This document shows positions 15,013 to 24,127 of a stretch of 33,882 bases of DNA, one piece after another (within the stretch, counting starts at the first letter, position 1; each line of letters opens with the position of its first letter). The notes beneath the pieces were generated by a model, which was not told the DNA's origin, made no database searches, and saw nothing but the letters and a program-made list of their open reading frames with translations. The position numbers and the translations under genes were made by a program. Source of the DNA: Terriglobia bacterium (GTDB lineage: Bacteria; Acidobacteriota; Terriglobia; Bryobacterales; Bryobacteraceae); assembly GCA_020073325.1 (NCBI GenBank), contig JAIQFJ010000014.1, forward strand, positions 1 through 33,882, in the 5' to 3' direction.

Positions 15013-16167
15013 CAATAGCCGCGCTCGTGTCGCGGGACTCGTCGCCAGATCCGCGATGGTCCACGCCATCGCCAGTGCGCCGTCGAAAATCGCCTGATCG
15101 GCCGCCGGCTTGATGCAATGCGCGGTGAACTCGGGCTGATGATTCGCCGCCGGAAGGCAATCGATCCCGATCATCGGGTGAATCGACGGAATCGCGTGCG
15201 ACACGTTGCCCATGTCGGTCGACGCGGCCAGCCGTTCTTTCATCGGTCCAAGATCGGCGAACTTGCGGCCGATCGCTTCCGCGTTGCGCTGATAGATCGC
15301 CGCCAGTTCCAGATCGTGATTCATTTCGGCGTAGGGTTTGTCGCCGCCGTTCAGTTCGAGCTTCGACCCGGTCGCGATCGCTCCGGCTTCGAAACAGCGG
15401 TAGACCTTCTCTCGAAGCTGTTCCAGTTCCGGCACGTTTTCCGAGCGGATGATGTAGCGCGCCGCCGTATGCGCCGGGACGATGTTCGGCGCGTCGCCGC
15501 CCTTGGTCACGATTCCGTGGATCCGATCTGTCTGTTTGATGTGCTGCCGCAAGAGACCGATGGAAGTTTGCGCGATGGTCAGCGCGTCGGCCGCGTTGAT
15601 TCCCTGCTCAGGAAATGCCGACGCATGCGCTTCCTTGCCGTGATAGCAGGCTTCGAACATCGACGCCGCGATGATCTTCATCGTCGCCAGATCGAACGGC
15701 GCCGGATGCACCATCATCGACGCGTGGATTCCCTCAAAACGGCCGCGTTCGAGCATCAGGATTTTTCCGCTCGCGTTGCCCACTTCTTCCGCCGGCGTGC
15801 CGAGCACCGTAATCGTGACACCCAGCTCATCGGCGATTTTCGCCGCCGCGATTCCCGCACCGGTCGACATCGCGGCGATCAGGTTGTGCCCGCACGCGTG
15901 CCCGATGCCGGGAAGCGAATCGTATTCGGCGCAGATCCCGATGTTGAGCGGCCCTCTGCCGGCCCGCGCGATGAACGCGGTCGGCATGCCCGCGACTCCC
16001 CGTTCGACGCGAAACCCGGCCGCATCGAGCGCTTCGCAGAGCCAAGTCGAGGCGTGTTCTTCCTCAAATCCCAGTTCCGGCTTCGCGTGGATGCGATGGC
16101 TCAGGTCGACCAGGCTCGCGCGGACCGATTCAAGCTTCTCTTTCGCGCCGGATTTTGCGGTTTGCAT
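14998..16167 (-). CDS. M20-family metallopeptidase (AbgB/PM20D2-like amidohydrolase)
   Basis: Starting at the ATG at 16167 gives 389 aa, the usual length. Upstream residues of the longer open frame cross a palindrome and look non-coding. It shows EYDSLPGIGHACGHN (Cys92, His94), GTPAEEVGNASGK (Glu127/Glu128), GVAGMPTAF and ASTDMGNVSHAIPSIHP, the signature of the AbgB/PM20D2 group in clan MH. These cytoplasmic di-metal enzymes split p-aminobenzoyl-glutamate or dipeptides such as beta-alanyl-lysine. No signal peptide is seen. The gene is bracketed by palindromes at 14945-15012 and 16185-16232, and its last codons lie inside the first. Confidence 0.87.
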   Translation of the reverse strand: MQTAKSGAKEKLESVRASLVDLSHRIHAKPELGFEEEHASTWLCEALDAAGFRVERGVAGMPTAFIARAGRGPLNIGICAEYDSLPGIGHACGHNLIAAMSTGAGIAAAKIADELGVTITVLGTPAEEVGNASGKILMLERGRFEGIHASMMVHPAPFDLATMKIIAASMFEACYHGKEAHASAFPEQGINAADALTIAQTSIGLLRQHIKQTDRIHGIVTKGGDAPNIVPAHTAARYIIRSENVPELEQLREKVYRCFEAGAIATGSKLELNGGDKPYAEMNHDLELAAIYQRNAEAIGRKFADLGPMKERLAASTDMGNVSHAIPSIHPMIGIDCLPAANHQPEFTAHCIKPAADQAIFDGALAMAWTIADLATSPATRARLLGGRP

Positions 16168-16184
16168 AAATTGTCCAAAGCGAC

Positions 16185-16232
16185 GGGGGGCGGGCCCCCT
16201 GGTCCGCGCGCGGCCCCAGAGATCCGCCCCCC
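16185..16232. repeat. GGGGGGCGG compound palindrome upstream of the M20 gene
   Basis: Arms GGGGGGCGG (16185-16193) and CCGCCCCCC (16224-16232) match perfectly, with further pairing inside (CTGG at 16199, CCAG at 16215). On the minus strand it starts 16 nt after the NHL gene stop and ends 17 nt before the M20 ATG. It may terminate or attenuate between the genes. Its G-run arms followed by GGGC resemble those of the 14945 element. Confidence 0.55.
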
Positions 16233-16247
16233 TAAGTTTCCAAATGG

Positions 16248-17357
16248 CTACTGATTGCTCGAAGTCCCCGCAGCCTTCTCGGGATGCAGCAGCAGTTTCT
16301 GGACGCGCCAGTTCAAGATTTCCGCGACGTAAATCGTGTTCTCCGACGGGCACGCGATTTCGTGGATCCAGCCGAATTCCTTCAACTGGCGTCCCGATGT
16401 CCCCAGCACGCCGAGCACTTTGCCGTCCAGCGACAGCTTGTACACGCGGCCCGGATACGCGTCGGCGCTATACAGATACTGCGTCGGCCCCGGCGTAATG
16501 CAGATCGCCCAGGGAGCGCCGCTCTGCCTTGCCGCGCCCTCGGGCGACGGCTTCGGACCCATCCACGGCTGCACATCCGGCGGCACCGGCACGTCGATCT
16601 TGATTTCGCGCTGGAAAGTGCCGTCCGGATCGAACACCTGAATGCGGCGATTGCCGCGGTCGGCGACATAAATATTGCCCTTCGCATCCGACGCGATCGA
16701 GTGCGGCGTGTTGAGCTGGCCCGGCTTCGGATTCGCGCGGTCTTCGGGCGGAACCGGCACGCCGAACGACTTCACCCAGCGCCCGTTCTTGTCGAATTTC
16801 GCGACGCGCGAATTGATATAGCCGTCGCTGATAAAGATGTTGCCCTGCGGGTCCCAGGTCACGTCGGTCGGCTGGCGGAACTGCCCGTCGATCGCCGGAC
16901 GCGGCGGATTCACGTGCGTCCACGGCGTCGCTTCGTCGGAGGCTTCTTTCTTGCGGCCGAACACCATCACCACGCGACCTTCGGGATTGAACTTGATGAT
17001 CATGTCCGAACCCTTGTCGATCGCCCACAGATTGTCGTCCTTGTCGAACCGGATCACGTGCGCGTAGCTCCACGCGTAGAGATTGTGGCCGATCTCGCCG
17101 ATGTATTTCCCGGTGGGCCCGAACTCCAGGATCTGCGACGCAGTGGCTCCGTAGGCCGGCCCAGTCGTGTTGCCGCGCGAGAACACGAAAATGTGTCCTT
17201 TTGAGTTCAGCGCCACGCCCGAAGCCTCGCCCAGGTAGAGATCCTTGGGCAATTGCAGGAAGTTCGGCACGGAGTCGAACGGAATCTCAGGAACGGACTG
17301 CTGTGAGAAGGCCACAGGGCCGAACAGCAGGAACAATCCAATGGAAAAACGTTTCAC
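16248..17357 (-). CDS. Secreted NHL-repeat beta-propeller protein (peptidyl-alpha-hydroxyglycine amidating lyase-like)
   Basis: The GTG at 17357 is preceded by GGGAGA at 7 nt, fixing the start. Residues 1-19 form a signal peptide (VKRFSIGLFLLFGPVAFSQ). The rest is a six-bladed NHL propeller, with blades marked by EASGVALNSKGHIFVFSRGN, RFDKDDNLWAIDKGSDMIIKF, QPTDVTWDPQGNIFISDGY, NTPHSIASDAKGNIYVADRGNRRIQVF and IHEIACPSENTIYVAEILNWRVQKL. The spacing matches proteins related to the lyase domain of peptidyl-glycine amidating enzymes, but lyase activity in bacterial members is mostly unproven. The expected location is periplasmic or extracellular. It lies upstream of the M20 gene on the same strand. 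Confidence 0.85.
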   Translation of the reverse strand: MKRFSIGLFLLFGPVAFSQQSVPEIPFDSVPNFLQLPKDLYLGEASGVALNSKGHIFVFSRGNTTGPAYGATASQILEFGPTGKYIGEIGHNLYAWSYAHVIRFDKDDNLWAIDKGSDMIIKFNPEGRVVMVFGRKKEASDEATPWTHVNPPRPAIDGQFRQPTDVTWDPQGNIFISDGYINSRVAKFDKNGRWVKSFGVPVPPEDRANPKPGQLNTPHSIASDAKGNIYVADRGNRRIQVFDPDGTFQREIKIDVPVPPDVQPWMGPKPSPEGAARQSGAPWAICITPGPTQYLYSADAYPGRVYKLSLDGKVLGVLGTSGRQLKEFGWIHEIACPSENTIYVAEILNWRVQKLLLHPEKAAGTSSNQ

Positions 17358-17745
17358 GGTGGTCTCCCAGATAGGCAGTAACGACGCGCCGTCACGATGG
17401 TCGCGCGGGATTCAATTTATCACAGAAGCGTATCTGACGCACTCACGCGTTTGCGGGTTCATTGCGCCGCCGCGCGCTGTTCCCGCTGATCGATCGCCTC
17501 GACACACGTGCGCTTGACTCGTTCGATACGGTCAAGCGGGCCGGCGAATAACGCATCGATGTCGAGCCCTCGCAGATCATCGTCCGACATCGTTTCGAAA
17601 TGCGTGCGCCACTTCTCCTCGATCTCGGTGTTTAGACCTCGCTATCGATGACGCTCTCCGCTTCGAGCGCGAGATTGCCGGGGACCAAATTTCTCCGCAT
17701 CGACCTTCACGCGCACCTTGCGAAACGTGATAAAAACGAATCCTC
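17358..17745. other. 388-bp divergent intergenic region with degenerate minus-strand coding remnants
   Basis: This lies between the NHL gene (minus) and the amidohydrolase (plus), so it holds both promoters. On the minus strand, short protein-like segments occur in different frames: GNLALEAESVIDSEV ends in TAA near 17638, and EEKWRTHFETMSDDDLRGLD runs to 17459. This looks like a decayed gene, not random sequence, but no family is recognised. Confidence 0.35.
17459..17590 (-). pseudogene. Possible remnant ORF (43 aa), C-terminal fragment
   Basis: From an ATG at 17590 the frame reads MSDDDLRGLDIDALFAGPLD and then a charged helical end to TGA at 17459. The frame is open upstream only to a TAG at 17642-17644, and a plausible N-terminal part lies in a different frame (about 17638-17706). 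It reads like the tail of a small acidic/helical protein broken by frameshifts. I do not recognise it, and it may be chance. Confidence 0.3.
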
Positions 17746-19053
17746 ATGAGACCACAAATCGCCTTAGCGATGCTCGCTTTCGCCACAATCTCCTCGGCCC
17801 AGGTCACCGCGATCCGCGCCGGTCATCTGGTGGATCCGGAAACCGGCCGCGCAGCCGACAATCAGATCATCCTGATCCAGGACGGCAAGTTCACCGCCGT
17901 CGGCGCGAATATCTCGATTCCCGCCGGAGCCGAAGTGATCGACCTGTCGCAATCGTACATTTCACCCGGCCTGGTCGACGCGCACAATCATCTCGCGCTG
18001 ACGTACAAAATGGATCCGGAAAACAACTCGTATTACCTGACCAGCGTGCTCGATTCGACGCCGCTGCGCGCGATTCAGGCCGTGTCGAACGGGATCGTGA
18101 TGCTCGGCGCCGGCTTCACCGTGGTCCGCGACCTGGGCAACAACGCGAACTACGCCGATACCGCGCTGCGCGTCGCCATCGAACAGGGCTGGGTCCCCGG
18201 ACCGACGATGATCAACTCCGGAATCATCATCGGCGGCTTCGGCGGGCAGTTCTACCCGGTGCCGGAGCGCGAGTCGCTGATTTATCCCGAATATCTCAAC
18301 GCCGACACCAACGACGAAATCATCAAGGCGGTGCGCCGGAATATTTTATACGGCGCGAAGGTGATCAAAATTTGTGTCGATTGCAAACCCTACGGCTACA
18401 CCGCCGACGAAATGCGACTCTTCATTTCCGAAGCCGCGAAGGCGGGCCTGCATGTCGCCGGACACGTGCAAACCAAGGCTGGGGCGATGCGCGCGATCGA
18501 GGCCGGAATTTTTTCGATCGAGCATTCGAACGCGCTCGACGATGAGGCGCACAAAGCGATGGCTCGCAAAGGGATCTGGCGCGTCGGCACCGAAACTCCG
18601 ATGACCGACTATCACACCGGCGTCAACGATCGCACACGCGCGACATTTCAGCGCACCATCGACGGCATGAAGAACGCCAAAGCGAACGGCGTGAAGATGG
18701 CCTTTTCGACCGATGCCGATTACTACATCCCGAACATGACGCGCGCGCAGGTCGTGATCGATTTTCTGAAGAGCTGGAAGGCCGCCGATTTCTCCGCGCC
18801 CGAGATTCTGAAGATCATGACGATCAATGGCTACCAGGTTTCGGAAATCGCCGACAAGCGCGGGCCGATCAAGGTGGGCCTCGCCGCCGACCTGATCGCG
18901 ATGCGCGGAAATCCTCTGCAGGATATCGACGCGCTACGCTCGGTGAATTTCGTGATGAAGGACGGCATCGTATTCAAGAAGGACGGCGTCATGACGCCTG
19001 AAAAATTCTTTCACAGCGGCCCGACGCCGCCGGGATCGTGGCGGATTCACTAA
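17746..19053 (+). CDS. Secreted metal-dependent amidohydrolase
   Basis: The 435-aa protein has a signal peptide (MRPQIALAMLAFATISSAQ) and then the amidohydrolase-superfamily layout. An N-terminal beta-sandwich holds IRAGHLVDPETGRAADN and IILIQDGKF. The HxH metal motif is in SPGLVDAHNHL (His80, His82). A likely bridging lysine is in GAKVIKICVD, later ligands are in GLHVAGHVQ and SIEHSNAL, and the catalytic Asp is in AFSTDADYY. The end, KVGLAADLIAMRGNPLQDI, is the usual closing segment of Xaa-Pro dipeptidase/imidazolonepropionase-like members. It probably hydrolyses a cyclic amide or peptide in the periplasm. Substrate unknown. A small hairpin follows its stop. Confidence 0.88.
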   Translation: MRPQIALAMLAFATISSAQVTAIRAGHLVDPETGRAADNQIILIQDGKFTAVGANISIPAGAEVIDLSQSYISPGLVDAHNHLALTYKMDPENNSYYLTSVLDSTPLRAIQAVSNGIVMLGAGFTVVRDLGNNANYADTALRVAIEQGWVPGPTMINSGIIIGGFGGQFYPVPERESLIYPEYLNADTNDEIIKAVRRNILYGAKVIKICVDCKPYGYTADEMRLFISEAAKAGLHVAGHVQTKAGAMRAIEAGIFSIEHSNALDDEAHKAMARKGIWRVGTETPMTDYHTGVNDRTRATFQRTIDGMKNAKANGVKMAFSTDADYYIPNMTRAQVVIDFLKSWKAADFSAPEILKIMTINGYQVSEIADKRGPIKVGLAADLIAMRGNPLQDIDALRSVNFVMKDGIVFKKDGVMTPEKFFHSGPTPPGSWRIH

Positions 19054-19060
19054 GGCCGCC

Positions 19061-19077
19061 GTTGCGGTTCCCGCAAC
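19061..19077 (+). terminator. Hairpin after the amidohydrolase gene
   Basis: GTTGCGG-TTC-CCGCAAC forms a perfect 7-bp stem with a 3-nt loop, 7 nt after the TAA at 19053 and 31 nt before the next start. It lacks a T-run, so it is a weak or factor-dependent terminator candidate. Confidence 0.4.
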
Positions 19078-19108
19078 ACCTCAACCCATCCGAGATACAT
19101 TTGTAGCA

Positions 19109-22066
19109 ATGCGCCTCTCATCTCTGCTGCTGCTTTCGTCTACCCTCTCGCTCCACGCCGCCGACCCGGCGCTGTTCGACAAACTCGAATGGCGGTTGGT
19201 CGGTCCCTTCCGGGGAGGACGGGTCGCCGCCGTCGCCGGTGCACCGGGCGATCTCGCGCTGGGTTATTTCGGATCGGTCGGCGGCGGCGTGTGGAAGACC
19301 GAGGACGCCGGCACCACCTGGGCTCCCGTCTTCGATCAGCAGCACATCTCCTCTATCGGCGCGATCGCCGTCGCGCCGTCCGATCACAACGTCGTCTACG
19401 TCGGCACAGGCGAGGCCGATATTCGTTCGCAGATCGGCTTCGGCGACGGCATGTATAAATCCACCGACGCGGGCAGGACGTGGAAGCATATCGGTCTGCG
19501 CGACTCGCGGCAGATCGCCAAAGTTCTGGTCGATCCGAAAAATCCCAACCTGGTTTACGTCGCCGCGCTCGGCCATGCCTATGGGCCAAACAACGAGCGC
19601 GGCGTGTTTCGGTCGAAGGACGGCGGCGCGACGTGGCAGCGCGTGCTCGATCGGGGACCCGAAGTCGGCGCGGTCGATATGACGTTCGATCCCGCAAATT
19701 CGCAGGTGATCTACGCGACGGTATGGAACGGAAAACGTCCGCAATGGTCGCAGTACGCGCCGCTCGAGGGACCGGGCAGCGGCCTTTGGAAGACCACCGA
19801 CGGCGGCGATCACTGGACGCAAATCACCGGAAACGGCCTGCCTGCTTCCGGATGGCATCGCTCCGGCGTCGTGACATCCGGCAATCGGGTTTATGTGCTT
19901 CTCGAAGCCGACAACGCATGCTCCGGCCTCTACAGCTAAGACGAGAACGGCGCCAACTGGACTCGCGTCAACGCGAATCCCGGCATCACCAGCCGCAACT
20001 GGTATTTTTCGGGGATCACCGTGAATCCGAAAAATCCCGACGATGTGTGGATCCCCAACGTCGCGGTTTATCATTCGCTCGACGGCGGGAAAAATTTCAC
20101 GATCAATCGCGGCGCCCCTGGCGGCGACGACTACCGCATCATCTGGATGGACTCCGCCGACCCGCGCCACATGATTCTCGGCTCCGATCAAGGGACGAAC
20201 ATTTCTCTGAACGCCGGCAAATCCTGGTCGAGCTGGTACAACCAGCCGACCGCGCAGTTCTATCACGTCATCACCGACAATCAGTTCCCCTATTGGATTT
20301 ATGGCTCGCAGCAGGACAGCGGGACCGCGGCCGTGCCGAACCGGACCAACCACGGCGAGATCGACGCGCGCGACTGGATCAGCTTTGGCGGCGAAGAGAG
20401 CGGTTATGTCGCCATCTATCCGAAAGATCCGAATATCGTCTACGTCGGCAACACCAACGGCGCGCTGAATCGCTTCGACAAGCGCACGGGCGAGGCGCAG
20501 AACATCACGCCCTGGCCGATGCGCGGCGCGCGCGGCGATATTTCGCAGGAAAAATATCGCTACCCGTGGACCTCGCCGCTGATTTTTTCGCCCGTCGATC
20601 ACGCGCTGTATTGGGGATCGCAGTACGTCATGAAGACCGTCGACGGCGGGCTGCATTGGGACACGATCAGCCCGGATTTGACCGGCGCGAAAAATCGCAT
20701 CGGAATCGACGGCAACATCAATGATCCCGCGGTCAAAATTCAGCAGGGCTACGGCGTCGTCTACTCGATCGCTCCGTCGAAATTCAAAGCCGGCGAAATC
20801 TGGGCCGGCAGCGACACCGGACTGATCCATCTGACGCGCGACGGCGGAAAAACATGGTCGAACGTCACGCCTCCCGGCCTTCCCGCGTGGAGTAAAGTTT
20901 CGCAGATCGACACCTCACATTTCGACGCCGGCACCGCCTACGCCTCCATCGATCGCCATCGCATGGAAGACTACAAGCCCTACATCTATCGCACCCGCGA
21001 CTACGGCAAGACATGGTCGTTGATCGCCGGCGGACTCGAAGAACCCGCCTTCATGAACTGCGTTCGCGAAGATCCGGTGCGCAAAGGACTGCTCTACGGC
21101 TGCACCGAACTCGGCGTGGTGGTGTCGTTCGACGACGGACAGAACTGGCAATCGCTGCAACTCAACCTGCCTCCGGTTTCGGTGCGCGACCTGACGATCC
21201 ACGGCGACGATCTGGTGATCGCGACACACGGCCGCGCCTTCTGGGTGCTCGACGATATGGCTCCGCTGCGCCAGGTTGACGACAAGATCAGCAGCACGTA
21301 CCTCTACAAACCCGCGCCGGTGATTCGTCTGAATCCCGAATCGTTCTCGGGTACGCCGTATCCGGTCGAGGAACCCAAGGCGAAGAATCCTGCCGATGGA
21401 GCGATGATCGATTACTACTTCAAATCGGCGCCGTCCGGCGAGGTCGTGATCGAGGTGCTCGATTCGAAAAACCAGGTGATCCGCAAAGTGTCCAGCAGCG
21501 ACCGGCTATCGCCGGGCGGACGCGGCGGCGCGATTGCCGACGTCTGGATCACGCCTCCGCCGCGCGTCAACGCGAAATCCGGTATGAATCGCTACGCCTG
21601 GGATCTTCGCTACGGCATGCCGGAAGGCGTCGAAGGCGGCGGACGTGGCGGCTCGCGCGGCCCGCAGGTGCTGCCGGGGAATTATACGGTTCGCCTGATC
21701 GCCGATGGAAAAACGCTGACGGAGACGCTAAAGGTCGCCATGGATCCGCGGTCCGTCGCGACGGCGGCCGATCTTCAGAAGCAGCTCGACTTCAGCCTGC
21801 AGGTGATGGCGTCGCTGAAGGAGGGCGCGGATGCGATGCGCCAGGCTCGCTCCAAGGGGCCGGAAGGCGCGGCGATTGCAGGATCGGGCGGGGGACGCGG
21901 CGGATCGGGTGGACCGACCATCGCCGCCGCCATGAATGAGTTGAACACCGCTCTCAGCGTCGCGCTGAGTGCGGACCGGCAGCCGCCGGCATCGGCCGTG
22001 CAGTTGTTCGAGCAGGGCAAGCGCGATCTTGCCGAGCAGGTCGCCCGATTGCGCGCCGTCAAATAG
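19109..22066 (+). pseudogene. Secreted Asp-box (sialidase/sortilin-like) beta-propeller protein interrupted by an in-frame TAA
   Basis: One frame of 986 codons reads through a signal peptide (MRLSSLLLLSSTLSLHA) into about eleven Asp-box repeats, such as TEDAGTTW, STDAGRTW, SKDGGATW, TTDGGDHW, TVDGGLHW, TRDGGKTW and TRDYGKTW. A beta-rich C-terminal part (about 730-985) includes Gly-rich loops. It is broken only by TAA at 19937-19939 (codon 277). The intact pieces are 19109-19939 (276 aa) and a same-frame remainder that could restart at ATG 20021. The stop takes the first position of an Asp-box (x-D-E-N-G-A-N-W), where Ser or Thr is expected, so TCA to TAA fits. Such propellers are exported and bind or cleave glycans or peptides. 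The gene may be a true pseudogene, a read error, or read through. Confidence 0.8.
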
Positions 22067-22075
22067 GAGGACTCC

Positions 22076-22504
22076 ATGCGAGCCTTGGCAGTGGCAGTGC
22101 TCATCGCGGCGCTCGCCGCGCTTCTTCCGCAATCGACCGGCCGGGCGCAGAGTGCCCCTTCCGCCGCGTTCTGCGGATCGAACGGATCGCACCAGATGCG
22201 CACCACGCTGTATTTCGGCCTCAGCCATCCCGCGGGAGTGATCAGTGAAAGTCAGTGGCAGACATTCTTGCGGCAGCAGGTGACGCCGCGCTTTCCGGAC
22301 GGCCTGACCGTGTGGCAAGCCGACGGCCAATGGCGGACTTCAGAGGGCAAGATCGCGCGAGAACCAGCCAGGGTGCTGCTTCTCGTTCACGACGAGACGC
22401 CATCGGTGAGGCAGTCGATTACGGAGATCGTCCGGCTCTATAAGCGCGATTTTCACCAGGAATCGGTGCTGTGGGAGACGGCGCCGGTCTGCGCGGCGTT
22501 CTGA
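22076..22504 (+). CDS. DUF3574-like secreted protein
   Basis: An AGGAGG site 5 nt before the ATG at 22076 supports the start. The 142-aa product has a signal peptide (MRALAVAVLIAALAALLPQS, cleavage near RAQS). The conserved-looking core is TLYFGLSHPAGVISESQWQ, then TPRFPDGLTVWQADGQWR and KIAREPARVLLLVH, which I recognise as the DUF3574 pattern. No function is established for this family. Two cysteines (in AAFCGSN and PVCAAF) bracket the mature domain and could form a disulfide. It starts 9 bp after the Asp-box gene and is probably co-transcribed with it. Confidence 0.75.
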   Translation: MRALAVAVLIAALAALLPQSTGRAQSAPSAAFCGSNGSHQMRTTLYFGLSHPAGVISESQWQTFLRQQVTPRFPDGLTVWQADGQWRTSEGKIAREPARVLLLVHDETPSVRQSITEIVRLYKRDFHQESVLWETAPVCAAF

Positions 22505-22508
22505 CCCG

Positions 22509-23666
22509 TTACTTCAAATGAAAGTTGACTTCAATGGTGGCCTGCACAGGCACCGGCTTGCCGTCTTTCCTGGCGGGCGAGAACTGCCATTGCGAAACCG
22601 CCGCGACCGCGTTTGAATCGAGCCCCGCGTCAACCGATCGCACCACTTCGATGTTTTCCGCCAAGCCCGAGTCGCCGATGACGCACTTCAGCACCACGGT
22701 CCCGTCGATCTTCGCATCGCGGGCTTCGGGCGTATACACAGGCTCAACTTTTGAGATCACGCGCGGCGGAGTCAAGCCCGCCTCCCCGATCTTGTGAACC
22801 GTCGGATCCTGAAAAGCGGCCAGCGGCAGCACGATGGCCGCCGCGACCACCGCAATCGCGATGCGAGCCGCCCAGCCGGCGCGCGAACGCGGACGCGCAT
22901 CGTCGAGAATCGACCGTACGCGCGTTTCGAGCTCGGAACTCCGCACCATCGCGACCGCTGCCGCCGGAGCCCCGCCGCTCAGCCCGCGCGCGATGGCCAG
23001 CAAGTCGCCGGCGTATTCGGCGGGATTCGCTCCCGACGCCAGCACGCAATCGTCGACGGCCTGCTCGGCCTCGCGCCGCAGCGCGCGGTCGGCCAGCCAC
23101 ACCAGCGGCTGGAACCAGAACGCCGCGGCGATCATCCGCGCGATGGTCTGCCACAGCCAGTCTTGTCGCAGGATGTGCGCTCGCTCATGCCGCAGTGCGG
23201 CGTCGAGCTGCGCCGCGCTCCACCCGGCGGCCGTCGCCGGCAGCACGATCGCGGGACTGAGGACGCCCCAGGTCAGCGGCGTCGACACCGCGTGGCTATA
23301 GAAGATGCCGTCGCGCTCGACCGCGCTTCGGGTGATCCGCGCGATCCGCGCCATCCCGGCCAGCAGCCGGAGCATCACCACGCTCGCGCCCGCCGCCCAG
23401 ATCGCCGCGAGCCAGGAAAATCCGCGCATGGCTCGTTCCGCGCGCGCCGTTCCCGCCAGGATCGGCGATGCGGCCGCGATCTGCGCCACCGGCCACGAGC
23501 GCGGAATCGAAAGTGCGGCGACCGGCAACACCGCCACCGCCAGCAGCGCGGCCAGCCAGACGCGATGCCGCACGTCGGCCGAGGCGCGTCGCAAAAGTTG
23601 CGCGATGATCCAGGCCGCCGAAAGAATGGCGGTGGATTTCAGTGCGGAGTCCAGAATGACGTTCAC
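22509..23666 (-). CDS. M56 membrane metallopeptidase with C-terminal TonB domain
   Basis: This 385-aa protein starts with the BlaR1-like membrane domain (helices about 10-27, 36-52, 84-105 and 263-282), with zinc motif HERAH (His160, Glu161, His164) and a downstream Glu in LRREAEQAVDD. After the last helix, residues about 297-385 form a TonB C-terminal domain: PPRVISKVEPVYTPEARDA, GTVVLKCVIGDSG and WQFSPARKDGKPV. The TonB-like domain lies in the periplasm, where BlaR1 would carry its penicillin-sensor domain. The start overlaps the BlaI-type stop by 4 bp, as in the first pair at 6802. It probably senses an envelope state and inactivates that repressor. Confidence 0.88.
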   Translation of the reverse strand: MNVILDSALKSTAILSAAWIIAQLLRRASADVRHRVWLAALLAVAVLPVAALSIPRSWPVAQIAAASPILAGTARAERAMRGFSWLAAIWAAGASVVMLRLLAGMARIARITRSAVERDGIFYSHAVSTPLTWGVLSPAIVLPATAAGWSAAQLDAALRHERAHILRQDWLWQTIARMIAAAFWFQPLVWLADRALRREAEQAVDDCVLASGANPAEYAGDLLAIARGLSGGAPAAAVAMVRSSELETRVRSILDDARPRSRAGWAARIAIAVVAAAIVLPLAAFQDPTVHKIGEAGLTPPRVISKVEPVYTPEARDAKIDGTVVLKCVIGDSGLAENIEVVRSVDAGLDSNAVAAVSQWQFSPARKDGKPVPVQATIEVNFHLK

Positions 23667-24034
23667 GATTTGCGCTCCTTTCGACTGCGCTCGATCAGGG
23701 ATTGGATCCGGTCCAGTTCTTCCGGCGTCACTTTGCGCGCGTCCAGCAAAGCCGCGACGGCGTCGGTGGCCGAATTGTCGAAAAACGTTTCGAGCAGGTG
23801 CTTCAGCGCCGACCTCCGCGCCCGTTCCCGCGGCACGGCCGGCGAAAAAACGTAACGGGCTCCATCCGCCTCATGCCGCACGTGGCCTTTTTCTTCCAGG
23901 ATCCGCAGCAGCGCCCGCGTGGCGGAGTAGCTGGGCGGATCCGGCAGAGATGCCTGCACATCGGCCGCCGTCGCCCGGCCGCGGGAATAGAGGATGTCGA
24001 GGATCTGCCGTTCGCGCCGGCTCAGCTTTTCCAT
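23663..24034 (-). CDS. BlaI/MecI-family transcriptional repressor (second copy)
   Basis: I choose the ATG at 24034, giving 123 aa beginning MEKLSRRERQILDILYSRG, the usual BlaI opening. The longer frame up to 24127 would read through the operator-like dyad. Residues 15-60 form the winged helix (ATAADVQASLPDPPSYSATR, then ALLRILEEKGHVRHE), and a C-terminal dimerisation helix region ends in a basic tail. Its stop overlaps the M56 start by 4 bp. A dyad TGCTA-N6-TAGCA sits directly upstream of the start and is a natural site for autorepression. It is divergent from the barrel protein at 24128, so it may control both sides. Confidence 0.9.
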   Translation of the reverse strand: MEKLSRRERQILDILYSRGRATAADVQASLPDPPSYSATRALLRILEEKGHVRHEADGARYVFSPAVPRERARRSALKHLLETFFDNSATDAVAALLDARKVTPEELDRIQSLIERSRKERKS

Positions 24035-24037
24035 GCC

Positions 24038-24053
24038 TGCTAGAAAATTAGCA
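24038..24053. promoter_or_regulatory. BlaI-type operator candidate
   Basis: TGCTA (24038-24042) and TAGCA (24049-24053) form a perfect dyad around GAAAAT, starting 4 bp before the repressor ATG. BlaI/MecI repressors bind dyads of this size overlapping their own promoters or start regions, so autoregulation is likely. Confidence 0.5.
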
Positions 24054-24127
24054 CTCGCCGCGGACCCCGTCAACTGTATATTTTCGGAAACAGCTCGTTT
24101 CTCCCCGGCACATCGACCCGGCCACAT

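Noticed and set aside
16168-16353. N-terminal extension of the M20 frame
   Set aside because: It crosses a G-run palindrome and the end of the NHL gene, and no M20 member has such an extension.
19118-20830. A 570-codon minus-strand open frame opposite the interrupted Asp-box gene
   Set aside because: It spans the TAA without interruption, but has antisense composition and no recognisable domain, while the plus strand has about eleven Asp-box repeats.
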